The notes under the pieces are model-generated. The model searched no databases. It saw only the letters and a program-made list of their open reading frames with translations, and was not told where the DNA came from. The position numbers were made by a program, and so were the translations under genes. From assembly GCA_905479685.1 (NCBI GenBank), contig CAJQNJ010000141.1:1-35586 (forward strand): 35,586 nt of DNA. Reading direction: 5' to 3'. This document shows, piece by piece, positions 7,756 to 17,305 of this stretch; positions within the stretch are counted from its first letter, which is position 1, and every line of letters starts with the position of its first letter. Source of the stretch: an uncultured Acidimicrobiales bacterium (GTDB taxonomy: Bacteria; Actinomycetota; Acidimicrobiia; Acidimicrobiales; SHLQ01).

Positions 7756-8562
7756 TCAGGCCTCGCGAGAACCAACGTCGATCGCGTCGGTGTTGTTCTG
7801 AACAGCTGGATCAGCCAACCCGAGCAGGAAATCGCGGTCATACTGCGCAAAGAATCGGTCGGCCTGTTTCGCGAACTCGCGGACCATGAAGAAGTTGGCG
7901 CTTCCACCAACTGCAGCTCCAATGCCGAATGGAAGCAGCTTGCCCAACGTGGCGGCACCCCTTCGTGTGCCCCACTTCCTGAGCACTTGGCCGACGAGCA
8001 TGGTGTTGATTCGTCGAAGTGCGTCGATTGTGGCGATCTGCCCGGCACCACCCCCAACGGCGTCTCCGGCGATCTCGACCGCATGACCATCGGTCACATT
8101 TCCCCCCATGTCGCGGATGAGGGTGGAGAACTCGTGAGCGGCGTCGTCACCAAACGCAAGGACTGCAAGAACCCATGCCCTGCGCTCCTCTGGGCTCGCA
8201 TCGAGATGTCCATAGGCCGCGCCGATCGACATCACCATGTGTGTCGTTCTCAAGGCGACCACACCGAGCTCGGCGAGCAAGGTTCCCATCGCTGTGCTCG
8301 TACCGACCCCTGGTGCAGCCGCTACCGCACCAGCAGCAGCTCCGAGCGCCGTCATCGACTTTCGGACCGGTGAGGCGATGGCCTTCGCTTTCGCCGCTGG
8401 GTGAAGGCCGGGCGCGGTCGCGGCGACTGCTTGCGCGCTGTCCCACCTCAATTCGACTGCACGATCAATACCCTCGATCAACGCTCTTCCTACTGCGTCG
8501 AGCACAGGCGTAGGAATGCGTTGGGCCGCGGTCTTCTCGATGTAGTTCCGTGAAATACCCAT
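7756..8562 (-). CDS. EcsC family protein
   Basis: 268 aa. The diagnostic C-terminal block is LGKLLPFGIGAAVGGSANF, then VREFAKQADRFF (about 206-238). A glycine/alanine-rich hydrophobic segment lies near 72-115 (GAAAGAVAAAPGVGTSTAMG). Both are typical of EcsC, named after the third gene of the Bacillus ecsABC locus, whose molecular role is not settled and which is often linked to membrane stress and secretion. It stands alone here, with no ABC transporter beside it. It is divergent from the ECF sigma factor gene, with about 50 bp between them. Confidence 0.85.
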   Translation of the reverse strand: MGISRNYIEKTAAQRIPTPVLDAVGRALIEGIDRAVELRWDSAQAVAATAPGLHPAAKAKAIASPVRKSMTALGAAAGAVAAAPGVGTSTAMGTLLAELGVVALRTTHMVMSIGAAYGHLDASPEERRAWVLAVLAFGDDAAHEFSTLIRDMGGNVTDGHAVEIAGDAVGGGAGQIATIDALRRINTMLVGQVLRKWGTRRGAATLGKLLPFGIGAAVGGSANFFMVREFAKQADRFFAQYDRDFLLGLADPAVQNNTDAIDVGSREA

Positions 8563-8600
8563 GTGTTCAGTGTGGTGGGGGCTGCGCGAAGATCAACCGT

Positions 8601-8606
8601 TAGGAT
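8601..8606 (+). promoter_or_regulatory. TANNNT -10 box, probably leaderless, for the ECF sigma factor gene
   Basis: TAGGAT ends exactly 6 nt before the ATG at 8613. I saw no GGAAT/GTT-type SigH/SigR autoregulatory promoter in the short space upstream, although one inside the EcsC coding region cannot be excluded. Confidence 0.45.
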
Positions 8607-8612
8607 CAGTGA

Positions 8613-9248
8613 ATGGCAGACCCAGCGACATTTGCCGATGCGGTGATGCCGCTGATGGATCAGCTGTATTCGGCTGCGTTGCGTATGACTCGCAATGCCA
8701 CGGATGCCGAAGATCTCGTACAGGAGACGTATCTCAAGGCCTTCCGGGGATATGAACGCTTCGAGGAGGGAACAAACCTCAAAGCGTGGATGTATCGGAT
8801 TCTGACCAACAGCTACATCAACCGTTACCGCGCAAAGCAACGACGTCCAGACGAGACCGACCTCTCCGATGTCGAGGACATGTACCTGTACAGGCGTTTG
8901 GGCGGAGAGCAATCAGATGTTGGTACTTCTGCCGAAGAAGCCTTCCTGAGCACGGTGACAGACAACTCGGTGAAGGCGGCGATCGAGGCCATTCCAGAGA
9001 ACTTCCGGATTGCGGTGCTTCTGGCTGATGTCGAGGGATTCGCCTACAAGGAGATCGCCGAGATCCTCGACGTTCCGATCGGAACGGTGATGAGTCGGAT
9101 CCATCGGGGAAGAAAAGCGCTCGAAAAGGAGTTGCACGGGTTTGCAGGGGAGCGGAATCTTCTACCGGATGATCCAGAAGCTCCCGAGACCACTGCAGAT
9201 GAAGACTCCGAATCTGTGACAACGGCTGGGGAGGCCGTATCGCCATGA
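8613..9248 (+). CDS. sigH: ECF sigma factor of the SigH/SigR (redox and heat stress) type
   Basis: 211 aa. Region 2 spans about 8-78, with the core-binding [14 protein letters not shown] and the -10 recognition helix in [19 protein letters not shown] 45-residue linker is followed by region 4 at about 120-175, with the helix-turn-helix [28 protein letters not shown]. The [11 protein letters not shown] helix is the form seen in SigR of Streptomyces and SigH of Mycobacterium, which direct thiol-oxidative and heat-stress genes. The gene overlaps the downstream anti-sigma gene by 4 nt (ATGA). The C-terminal acidic tail after residue 185 is longer than needed for region 4. The symbol is assigned by type; orthology is untested. 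Confidence 0.88.
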   Translation: MADPATFADAVMPLMDQLYSAALRMTRNATDAEDLVQETYLKAFRGYERFEEGTNLKAWMYRILTNSYINRYRAKQRRPDETDLSDVEDMYLYRRLGGEQSDVGTSAEEAFLSTVTDNSVKAAIEAIPENFRIAVLLADVEGFAYKEIAEILDVPIGTVMSRIHRGRKALEKELHGFAGERNLLPDDPEAPETTADEDSESVTTAGEAVSP

Positions 9249-9646
9249 ATGAAGATCAGAGTGCCCGCCCGAGCCAGGCCGATGTGTTTGCCGCATCGCA
9301 GCCGTTCACCGAGCCGACGGGTCCAGCCCACGCAGCGGCGCAGGAACCATTCTTCGGTGTCGATGCGTTCAACCCAGCCGGACCGGTGCCCGCAATGTCA
9401 CCCTTCCCAACAGCTGAGGTCCACGCATCGTGCATCGACGTCCATCGCAGCCTGTCGGTGTACCTCGATGGTGAGCTTGCACGTCCGCAACAAGCCGCAG
9501 TGCGAACACATCTTTCCATATGTGGCCCCTGCCAGAGTGCACAGGCCTTTCAGATGCAAGTTCGAAGCACCGTTGCGACCAAAGCGATCGATCCAATGCC
9601 AGACGAGGTGCGTGCCCGAATCACGAGAGCACTCGGATTCGAGTGA
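9245..9646 (+). CDS. RsrA/RshA-like zinc anti-sigma factor with long N-terminal extension
   Basis: 133 aa. The zinc-binding anti-sigma domain covers about 58-105: Cys63, then HLSICGPC supplying His89, Cys93 and Cys96, the HxxxCxxC signature of ZAS proteins. In RsrA and RshA these thiols hold zinc under reducing conditions and release the sigma factor on oxidation. There is no membrane segment, so it is a cytosolic redox-type anti-sigma rather than a membrane-tethered one. Unusually, about 57 residues of Pro/Ala-rich, probably disordered sequence precede the domain; RsrA-type proteins usually start almost at the first ligand. The ATG overlaps the sigma gene stop, so the two are translationally coupled. 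Confidence 0.85.
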   Translation: MNEDQSARPSQADVFAASQPFTEPTGPAHAAAQEPFFGVDAFNPAGPVPAMSPFPTAEVHASCIDVHRSLSVYLDGELARPQQAAVRTHLSICGPCQSAQAFQMQVRSTVATKAIDPMPDEVRARITRALGFE

Positions 9647-9657
9647 GCTGCACTTCC

Positions 9658-9687
9658 CTCAGCTCGACCGAGCACCGCTAAGCTGAG
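9658..9687. repeat. Inverted repeat CTCAGCT-N16-AGCTGAG over the small-ORF promoter
   Basis: Perfect 7-bp arms at 9658-9664 and 9681-9687. The right arm overlaps the TAAGCT box of the next gene. It could be an operator for the 46-aa gene or a weak terminator for the sigma/anti-sigma operon. There is no T-tract. Confidence 0.3.
9679..9684 (+). promoter_or_regulatory. TANNNT -10 box, probably leaderless, for the 46-aa membrane peptide gene
   Basis: TAAGCT ends exactly 6 nt before the ATG at 9691. It marks a likely transcription start for the metalloprotease-tilS unit, separate from the sigma factor operon. Confidence 0.42.
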
Positions 9688-9690
9688 TCG

Positions 9691-9831
9691 ATGCTCGCTG
9701 TTGTCTGGACCTTTTGGATTGCTCCGATTCTCGTCGGAGCAACGATCCTTGCGATCCTGTCCGTTATTGCCGGTTATCTGTTCATGGTGACGTCGAAGCA
9801 ATATCCGCGGGGCAAGCAGAAGAATCAGTGA
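9691..9831 (+). CDS. 46-aa single-span membrane protein
   Basis: ATG-started ORF of 46 codons. Residues about 4-33 are hydrophobic (WIAPILVGATILAILSVIAG), followed by a basic, polar cytoplasmic tail (TSKQYPRGKQKNQ). Its stop overlaps the GTG of the DUF2342 metalloprotease gene (GTGA), and a TANNNT box sits 6 nt before its ATG. The topology is a classic small actinobacterial membrane protein with the N-terminus out and a positive tail inside. Function is unknown. The coupling suggests it may anchor or modulate the metalloprotease-like protein encoded next; that is inference. Confidence 0.65.
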   Translation: MLAVVWTFWIAPILVGATILAILSVIAGYLFMVTSKQYPRGKQKNQ

Positions 9832-10904
9832 CTGAGTCGACGTCGATCGACTGGGATCTGGCCCGAACAATTGCGGCGAAGGTCAACCGGAACGAACCGG
9901 AACTCGCGAGCGACGATCGTCGCCGTATGGACGCCGACTTCGAGGAGTTCACCGCGCTTGCCGAAGAGCTCGTTTCAGCAGAGACCGGGTTGATCTCGCT
10001 CGACGGGAACGCACGAGGGCGGGTGGCAGATCGCGCCGACTGGGTCGACGCGAACCTTCGCTCGTTCCAGAGGTTGCTCAAGCCCATGCTCGACCAGATG
10101 GAAGAAAAGATGGGTGGACCCTTCTCGGCCGTGGGGCCAAAGGTTGCTGGGGCAGAGCTCGGAATGCTTCTCGGCTGGATGTCCACAAGGGTCCTCGGGC
10201 AATACGACCTTCTCGTGATCGAGGATGAGAATCCTGAGCAACAAGACATCGTCTACTACGTCGGATCGAACGTTTCGGCCCTCGAGAAACGCTTCGCGTT
10301 TCCGGAGCGAGATTTTCGACTCTGGCTGGCTCTGCACGAGGTGACCCATCGTGCCCAGTTCACGGGCGTCCCTTGGATGCGCGAACACTTTCTCGGTCTC
10401 GTCAACTCGACGATGGACCAGGCCGACACTGACCCGAAACGATTCAGCGACGGATTGCGCCGCGCGCTGGCTGCGAAGAAGGCCGGCGAAGACCCAATGG
10501 CCGACGGCGGTCTGACCGCTGTGTTTGCCTCCGAGAAGCAGCGAGAATCACTCGAGCAGATTGGTGGACTCATGAGTCTGCTCGAGGGACATGGCGATAT
10601 CACGATGGACCGCGCTGGGGTCGGCTTTGTGCACAACGCAGAGCGATTTGGGCGTGTGCTTCGACAACGGCGGCAAAACGCCTCGAAGTTCGTGGCACTC
10701 ATTCAGCGGCTCGCAGGCCTCGAGGCGAAGATGAAACAGTACGCGCAGGGCGAAGCGTTCATCGAGGCAGTTGAGGACCACGGCGGCAGAGATCTGATCG
10801 ATCGAGTGTGGGAGGGCCCGACGATGCTCCCACTGCTCGCAGAGATCCGAGAGCCCGACGCCTGGATCTCGAGGGTGGCGCCCGCCGAGCAGGTCGTTGC
10901 CTGA
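9828..10904 (+). CDS. DUF2342 zinc-dependent metalloprotease-like protein (F420 biosynthesis-associated family)
   Basis: 358 aa from the GTG that overlaps the preceding gene. The zincin motif HEVTH is at about 170-174 (WLALHEVTHRAQF), with EGHGDITMD further on as a likely third-ligand region. Actinobacterial members (DUF2342; also annotated as coenzyme F420 biosynthesis-associated proteins or zinc-dependent metalloproteases) usually lie just upstream of tilS, exactly as here. No substrate or direct F420 role is firmly established. There is no signal peptide, so it acts in the cytosol unless tethered by the 46-aa membrane peptide upstream. It overlaps tilS by 8 nt. Confidence 0.88.
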   Translation: MTESTSIDWDLARTIAAKVNRNEPELASDDRRRMDADFEEFTALAEELVSAETGLISLDGNARGRVADRADWVDANLRSFQRLLKPMLDQMEEKMGGPFSAVGPKVAGAELGMLLGWMSTRVLGQYDLLVIEDENPEQQDIVYYVGSNVSALEKRFAFPERDFRLWLALHEVTHRAQFTGVPWMREHFLGLVNSTMDQADTDPKRFSDGLRRALAAKKAGEDPMADGGLTAVFASEKQRESLEQIGGLMSLLEGHGDITMDRAGVGFVHNAERFGRVLRQRRQNASKFVALIQRLAGLEAKMKQYAQGEAFIEAVEDHGGRDLIDRVWEGPTMLPLLAEIREPDAWISRVAPAEQVVA

Positions 10905-11796
10905 AACGAAACCTCTGCCCGAGTTGCTGGCTGAATACCTTGGGCGGTGTGCCTTTCCTGAGCCAGGACGCAGGCTTCGATGTGGTGTCTCGGGAGGGGC
11001 TGATTCGCTGGCATTGATGGCGCTCGGAGTTGCTGCCGGTTGCCAAGTGTCCGCAGTTCACGTCGATCATGGCCAGCGCGAAGGGGCAGAGCACGAAGCG
11101 GCTCGGGTCGAAGCATATGCCCATGCGATCGGAGCGTCTTTCGAGGCGGCAACGATCGTGGTTGCCGAGGGGTCGAATCTCGAGGCGCGGATGCGTGCTG
11201 CGAGGTACGAGGTTCTGGGCGTCGACGCTGCCACTGGGCACACGTCCGATGATCAAGCTGAGACGCTCTTGATCAATCTACTGAGAGGGACTGGCCTGGT
11301 TGGCCTCGGTGCGATGGTGCCGGGGCACCGGCGGCCTATCTTGTCGCTCCGTCGACATGACACGGAGACGATTTGTGCACTGCTGGGCTGGACGGCCTTC
11401 GAGGACCCGTCGAACACAGACAGCGCGTTCCTCCGCAACCGAATCCGAGCGGAGGTCTTGCCCCTCTTGGACGCTGTAGCCGATCGCGACGTGGTCCCGC
11501 TTCTGGTTCGAACAGCGGAGCACCTTCGCGGCGTCTCTGCTGTGGTCGAACACTTGGCTTCCCAGGTCGACCCGACCGACGCGAAGCTGATCGCTGCAAC
11601 ACCAGCTCCGATCGCAGCGATCGCGATCCAACAGTGGGTACGGGCCGAAACAGGTGACGAACATCCAATCGATGCGGCGTCGATCGAGCGAGTGCGTGAC
11701 GTGGCTGCAGGGAATGCGGTCGCTGCGCAAGTCACGGGTGGACATCGGATCAGTCGCAGCCAGCAACGGCTCGAGCTCGAACCGAAGCGACGCTGA
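10897..11796 (+). CDS. tilS: tRNA(Ile)-lysidine synthetase
   Basis: 299 aa. The PP-loop SGGADSLAL at about 32-40 binds ATP. VHVDHGQR, ATGHTSDDQAETLLINLLRGTG and FLRNRIRAEVLPLL are the other TilS hallmarks. The enzyme attaches lysine to C34 of tRNA-Ile(CAU), changing both codon and amino acid identity. The protein is short and lacks the C-terminal TilS_C domain of E. coli, as in other actinobacteria. The start is TTG, overlapping the stop of the DUF2342 gene by 8 nt; no better in-frame start lies before the PP-loop. Confidence 0.93.
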   Translation: MPETKPLPELLAEYLGRCAFPEPGRRLRCGVSGGADSLALMALGVAAGCQVSAVHVDHGQREGAEHEAARVEAYAHAIGASFEAATIVVAEGSNLEARMRAARYEVLGVDAATGHTSDDQAETLLINLLRGTGLVGLGAMVPGHRRPILSLRRHDTETICALLGWTAFEDPSNTDSAFLRNRIRAEVLPLLDAVADRDVVPLLVRTAEHLRGVSAVVEHLASQVDPTDAKLIAATPAPIAAIAIQQWVRAETGDEHPIDAASIERVRDVAAGNAVAAQVTGGHRISRSQQRLELEPKRR

Positions 11797-11815
11797 GTCG
11801 GACGATCCCCGCGCC

Positions 11816-11821
11816 TACAGT
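11816..11821 (+). promoter_or_regulatory. TANNNT -10 box, probably leaderless, for the DinB-like gene
   Basis: TACAGT ends exactly 6 nt before the ATG at 11828. A TGA 3 nt before the ATG means the ORF cannot use the upstream frame as a fused start. Confidence 0.42.
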
Positions 11822-11827
11822 TTGACC

Positions 11828-12379
11828 ATGATCGGTCCCTCAGCACCACCGGTTCCTCTACGGGCGGATGAGTTCACAATGCTCAGCGCGTTTCTCGACC
11901 ACTACAGAGCGGCGTTGCTCGACCGGGCTCACGATCTCACCGAGGGACAGTTGAACATGTCCCTTGCGCCGTCGTCGCTCACACTGTCTCGTCTGATTGG
12001 GCACATGGCCTTCGTGGAGCAGGTCTGGTACCGGGAACGGTTTTCTGGTGACGGCTTCAAAGAACCATTCGCCTCGCTCGACTTCGATCGGGATCCCGAT
12101 GCGGAAATGACATTGGCTCAGACCTGGTCGACAGACAAGCTCCACCGTGTGTTCGAGGACGCTGTCCTGGAATCTCGGCTGACGGTGCAGCGAGCAACCT
12201 CCTTGGACGAGCTATCCCGTGCCGATCGGGACGGCGAGCGGTGGAGTCTTCGATGGATCATGGTTCACATGATCGAGGAATATGCCAGACACTGCGGTCA
12301 TGCGGATCTGATCAGGGAGTCGATAGACGGGGACGTGCTCAGTCGGCCCAACAAGCCCGCCGTGAGCTCGGGCGACTAA
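11828..12379 (+). CDS. DinB-fold (DUF664-like) protein, possible bacillithiol/mycothiol-dependent transferase family
   Basis: 183 aa. FLDHYRAALLDRAHDLTEGQL, LSRLIGHMAFVEQVWYRERF and the C-terminal WIMVHMIEEYARHCGHADLIRE match the DinB/DUF664 four-helix bundle. The three family metal-ligand positions are plausibly His59 (LIGHM) and the His pair in the last motif (HMIEEYARHCGH). Family members include mycothiol-dependent maleylpyruvate isomerase and thiol transferases; many are uncharacterised. The frame extends upstream to 11654 inside tilS, but ATG at 11828 gives the family-like N-terminus and follows a TANNNT box. Confidence 0.85.
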   Translation: MIGPSAPPVPLRADEFTMLSAFLDHYRAALLDRAHDLTEGQLNMSLAPSSLTLSRLIGHMAFVEQVWYRERFSGDGFKEPFASLDFDRDPDAEMTLAQTWSTDKLHRVFEDAVLESRLTVQRATSLDELSRADRDGERWSLRWIMVHMIEEYARHCGHADLIRESIDGDVLSRPNKPAVSSGD

Positions 12380-12382
12380 CGT
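12377..12382 (+). promoter_or_regulatory. Possible TANNNT box for hpt
   Basis: TAACGT, overlapping the DinB-like gene stop, lies 10 nt before the ATG at 12393. It is slightly farther than the other boxes, so this call is weaker. Confidence 0.25.
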
Positions 12383-12392
12383 CACCGTCTGC

Positions 12393-12974
12393 ATGAGTAC
12401 CGACCCTGGGATGCGTTCCGATGATGCCGGCAGAGCACCCGCCCATTCGGTCGGCGAGATTCTCGTCAGCGAAGCCGAGATCAGAAGCAGGGTCGCAGAA
12501 CTCGGTGAGCAGATCACTCGTGATTACGCCGGTGAACGCCCGCTGCTCGTGGCCATTCTGCGAGGTGCGTTCATGTTTCTGGCCGATCTTTCCAGAGCCA
12601 TCGACCTCCCCGTCGAGGTCGATTTCATGGCGGTCTCGTCGTACGGGAATGCGACTGCGTCCTCTGGTGTGGTCCGAATCTTGAAAGACCTCGATGAGGA
12701 TCTCGAGAACCGTCACGTGATCGTTGTGGAGGACATCATCGATTCTGGACTCACCCTGTCGTATCTGCGAAGAAATCTCAAGAACCGCGCGGCCGCATCC
12801 GTGGAAGTGTGCGCGTTGTTGGTCAGAGAAGGCAGACAAAAAGTCGACGAAGACCTCGCCTACGTCGGGTTCGAGCTTCCGCCTGACTTCGTTGTCGGCT
12901 ACGGCCTCGATGCATCGGGGCTGTACCGCAACCTGCCCTACATCGCCAGGTACACGGGCGAAGGCGGCGACTGA
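12393..12974 (+). CDS. hpt: Hypoxanthine-guanine phosphoribosyltransferase
   Basis: 193 aa. The PRPP-binding motif VIVVEDIIDSGLTLSYL is at about 109-125, VAILRGAFMFLADL is the upstream PPi loop, and VSSYGNATASSG is the flexible catalytic loop. FVVGYGLDASGLYRNLPYI is the conserved C-terminal purine-site block. It salvages hypoxanthine and guanine to IMP and GMP. The order tilS-hpt-ftsH is the usual actinobacterial one, with the DinB-like gene inserted between tilS and hpt. The first ~20 residues are extra and polar. Confidence 0.95.
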   Translation: MSTDPGMRSDDAGRAPAHSVGEILVSEAEIRSRVAELGEQITRDYAGERPLLVAILRGAFMFLADLSRAIDLPVEVDFMAVSSYGNATASSGVVRILKDLDEDLENRHVIVVEDIIDSGLTLSYLRRNLKNRAAASVEVCALLVREGRQKVDEDLAYVGFELPPDFVVGYGLDASGLYRNLPYIARYTGEGGD

Positions 12975-13001
12975 GGCCAACGGAAGAAACCCACGCTCGG
13001 T

Positions 13002-14918
<1,917 letters not shown>

Positions 14919-14919
14919 C

Positions 14920-15525
14920 GTGTCAGAGATCGAAGATGAGTCAGGTCCTATCGACAACGCCGTGGATCACGCCAAGATCGAGGCAGCTGTCCGCGACATA
15001 CTCTCGGCCATCGGCGAGGACCCAGATCGGGACGGGTTGCTCGACACCCCAGCTCGGGTGGCTCGGATGTATGCCGAGATAACCGGCGGCTTGCGCGAAG
15101 ACCCCGAAGAACACCTGTACAAGGTGTTCGATGTGGATCATGACGAAATGATCATGGTCCGCGACATTCAGATCTACTCGATGTGTGAGCATCATCTCCT
15201 CCCGTTCTATGGCAGCGCCCATGTGGCCTATATTCCAAAGGCAGGTGGCCGCATCACCGGATTGTCGAAGATTGCTCGACTCGTCGACGGGTTCGCTCGT
15301 CGGCCGCAGGTTCAGGAACGGCTGACTCGGCAGGTGGCCGATGCTGTCCAGAGTGCGCTCGACCCTGCTGGGGTTCTCGTGGTGGTCGAAGCTGAGCACA
15401 TGTGCATGTCGATGCGAGGCGTGCGAAAGCCTGGATCGTCGACCGTCACATCGGCTGTTCACGGCACGTTTCGTGAACAGGCATCGACGCGATCTGAGGC
15501 GATGCGCTTCATTACCGGCAGGTAG
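14920..15525 (+). CDS. folE: GTP cyclohydrolase I (FolE type I, zinc-dependent)
   Basis: 201 aa. Zinc ligands Cys89 and His92 ([10 protein letters not shown]) and Cys162 ([11 protein letters not shown]) are visible, with [27 protein letters not shown] as the conserved core. It converts GTP to 7,8-dihydroneopterin triphosphate, the first step of tetrahydrofolate synthesis. The GTG start is 1 nt after the ftsH stop. Being a zinc-dependent FolE-I, its activity depends on metal supply, which is relevant to the COG0523 gene at the end of the same run. Confidence 0.96.
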   Translation: MSEIEDESGPIDNAVDHAKIEAAVRDILSAIGEDPDRDGLLDTPARVARMYAEITGGLREDPEEHLYKVFDVDHDEMIMVRDIQIYSMCEHHLLPFYGSAHVAYIPKAGGRITGLSKIARLVDGFARRPQVQERLTRQVADAVQSALDPAGVLVVVEAEHMCMSMRGVRKPGSSTVTSAVHGTFREQASTRSEAMRFITGR

Positions 15526-15528
15526 ACG

Positions 15529-16362
15529 TTGTCCGCAGCGTTCGATCATCGAGCCGGATTGGCTGCGCTCGAACACCGTGGACCCTTGGTGATGGGGATC
15601 TTGAACACCACGCCGGATTCTTTCAGCGATGGGGGGAGCTGGGGAACCATCGATCGGGCCGTCAGGCACGCGGAACAGATGCTTGCCGATGGGGCGCACA
15701 TCATCGATATCGGTGGTGAATCGAGCAGGCCAGGTGCGCACCCTGTTGAACGCACCGAAGAGTTGCGTCGCGTGCTGCCAGTCATCGGTCGCCTCGCAGG
15801 ACGCTGCATCATGTCGATCGATACCACCAAGGTCGAGGTTGCAGATGCTGCTCTCGAGGCAGGTGCACACGTAGTGAATGACATCACCGCATCACTGGAG
15901 CAGGTAGCTGGCGCCCATGGCGCAGGCTGGCTCGCAATGCATATGCAGGGTGAACCTCGAAGTATGCAGGACAACCCGACCTATGAAGATGTCGTTTCCG
16001 AAGTGAGGGAGTGTCTGCTCGACTACGGCCGTCGCGGTGAGATGGCTGGGGTAACCCGGATGTGGGTCGATCCGGGATTCGGGTTCGGGAAGACCACGAA
16101 TCACAACCTGAAGTTGCTCCGCGACATGAAAATGCTGACTACAGTCAGCCAGGACATTGCAATAGGAGTGAGTAGGAAGAGATTCATCGGGCAAATCCAT
16201 GCGCTGAGTGATGGCATCGACAGTGTCGATGTCGACGATCGGCTGGAAGGATCAGTCCTTGCTGCGGTGTGGTCTTGGCGAGAAGGGGCGCATATTGTGC
16301 GAACACACGACGTGCGAGCTACAGCCGCGGCTGCGCAACTGCTCTCCCCACGAGATCGCTGA
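15529..16362 (+). CDS. folP: Dihydropteroate synthase
   Basis: 277 aa. VMGILNTTPDSFSDGG (22-36) and IDIGGESSRPGA (60-70) are the pterin and pABA loops, IMSIDTTK the third, and IAIGVSRKRFIG the C-terminal substrate loop. It condenses hydroxymethyl-dihydropterin diphosphate with p-aminobenzoate and is the sulfonamide target. The third residue after Ser-Arg-Lys is Arg rather than the common Ser/Phe. TTG at 15529 is the start, 3 nt after folE; no ATG or GTG is available before the first motif. Confidence 0.95.
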   Translation: MSAAFDHRAGLAALEHRGPLVMGILNTTPDSFSDGGSWGTIDRAVRHAEQMLADGAHIIDIGGESSRPGAHPVERTEELRRVLPVIGRLAGRCIMSIDTTKVEVADAALEAGAHVVNDITASLEQVAGAHGAGWLAMHMQGEPRSMQDNPTYEDVVSEVRECLLDYGRRGEMAGVTRMWVDPGFGFGKTTNHNLKLLRDMKMLTTVSQDIAIGVSRKRFIGQIHALSDGIDSVDVDDRLEGSVLAAVWSWREGAHIVRTHDVRATAAAAQLLSPRDR

Positions 16363-16410
16363 TCAGCGCCGCACATTGCGGGCGATTACAACGAACGGAC
16401 ATCAACGAAC

Positions 16411-16950
16411 ATGGCAGGCAGCCAAAAGCTCAAAGGCAAGTGGGCCCTCGGGATCGAGCCACGCAACTTCACGTGGGTCCTTCGTGACCAGCTCGCGGTG
16501 TGTGAACGATTGGGTGGGTACGGCGATGCCCATCGCCGTGTGCGCCGTCAGGAGGAAATCATCTGGACGCGAGTCAATGGCTTTGACCGCATCCTTTCGC
16601 TGATCCCGAACAACGCGAACCTCCACAACTACGACGAAGAAGATGTCGCCTGGATCCATCGCCCGTTCCGTGGTCCAGAAGACGGCGAGCGGTTCCTCTC
16701 ACACCTCTATTCTGATCTTCGAATGCTGACGACGCAGGGATTCAAGATCTTGATGCATCGTGAGGAGTTGGGCGATCACGTGACGGGATTGATCGCTGGC
16801 TATCTGGTGTGGACACAGATGGTGCCGGACCAACCGAAAGCGATCGTGACCATCGAACAGCTCCTGTCTCGACCGATCGGCCCCATAGGGCGCGAGATCG
16901 TCGCCGTAGCTGGTTCGATCGACCCCACCGAGGTCGACTTACGTGACTGA
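16411..16950 (+). CDS. Degenerate dual-specificity-phosphatase-like protein inside the folate operon
   Basis: 179 aa. WALGIEPRNFTWVLRDQLAV and RRVRRQEEIIWTRVNGFDR lead into ILSLIPNNANLHNY, a tail like the strand-loop region before the phosphatase P-loop. A helix (FLSHLYSDLRMLTTQGFK) is followed by ILMHREELGDHVTGLIAGYLVW, which aligns by eye with the dual-specificity phosphatase signature HCxxGxxR(T/S)G. The catalytic Cys is Arg117 and the P-loop Arg is replaced (HV in place of R); the only Cys in the protein is Cys31. It is therefore expected to lack Cys-phosphatase chemistry. It sits 48 nt after folP and overlaps folB by 8 nt. Similar proteins appear, from memory, in other Acidimicrobiia folate loci. 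A dihydroneopterin triphosphate step or a binding role is possible but unproven. Confidence 0.72.
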   Translation: MAGSQKLKGKWALGIEPRNFTWVLRDQLAVCERLGGYGDAHRRVRRQEEIIWTRVNGFDRILSLIPNNANLHNYDEEDVAWIHRPFRGPEDGERFLSHLYSDLRMLTTQGFKILMHREELGDHVTGLIAGYLVWTQMVPDQPKAIVTIEQLLSRPIGPIGREIVAVAGSIDPTEVDLRD

Positions 16951-17305
16951 CACGATCGAGCTGCGTGGGCTGCGTGTCATGGCCTACTGCGGAATCCTCC
17001 CCGAGGAGCTCGAACGCCGGCAACCATTCGAGATCGATGTCGACGTAGAAGTCGACCTTCGAGCTGCAGCGACCTCAGATGAGCTGGACAACACGATCGA
17101 CTACGGCGGCCTCGTCGCTGAGATCGAGCGACTGGCCATCGAGGTTCGGTATGGCCTCCTCGAACGGTTTGCGAGTGAAGTCGCTGCGTCTGTGCTCGAG
17201 CATGATCGAGCCCTGGCTGCGAGCGTCACGATACGAAAGCTTCGTCCACCGGTTCCACAAGATCTTGGAAGCTCGGGAGTGACGATTCGTAGAGCGAAAC
17301 CATGA
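16943..17305 (+). CDS. folB: Dihydroneopterin aldolase
   Basis: 120 aa, the standard size. IELRGLRVMAYCGILPEEL carries the conserved N-terminal strand and substrate Glu, TIDYGGLVAEI the Tyr used in catalysis, LLERFASEVAASVL the helix lining the octamer, and VTIRKLRPPVPQ the catalytic Lys99. It splits dihydroneopterin to hydroxymethyl-dihydropterin and glycolaldehyde. The GTG start overlaps the preceding gene by 8 nt, and its stop overlaps folK by 4 nt. Confidence 0.94.
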   Translation: MTDTIELRGLRVMAYCGILPEELERRQPFEIDVDVEVDLRAAATSDELDNTIDYGGLVAEIERLAIEVRYGLLERFASEVAASVLEHDRALAASVTIRKLRPPVPQDLGSSGVTIRRAKP

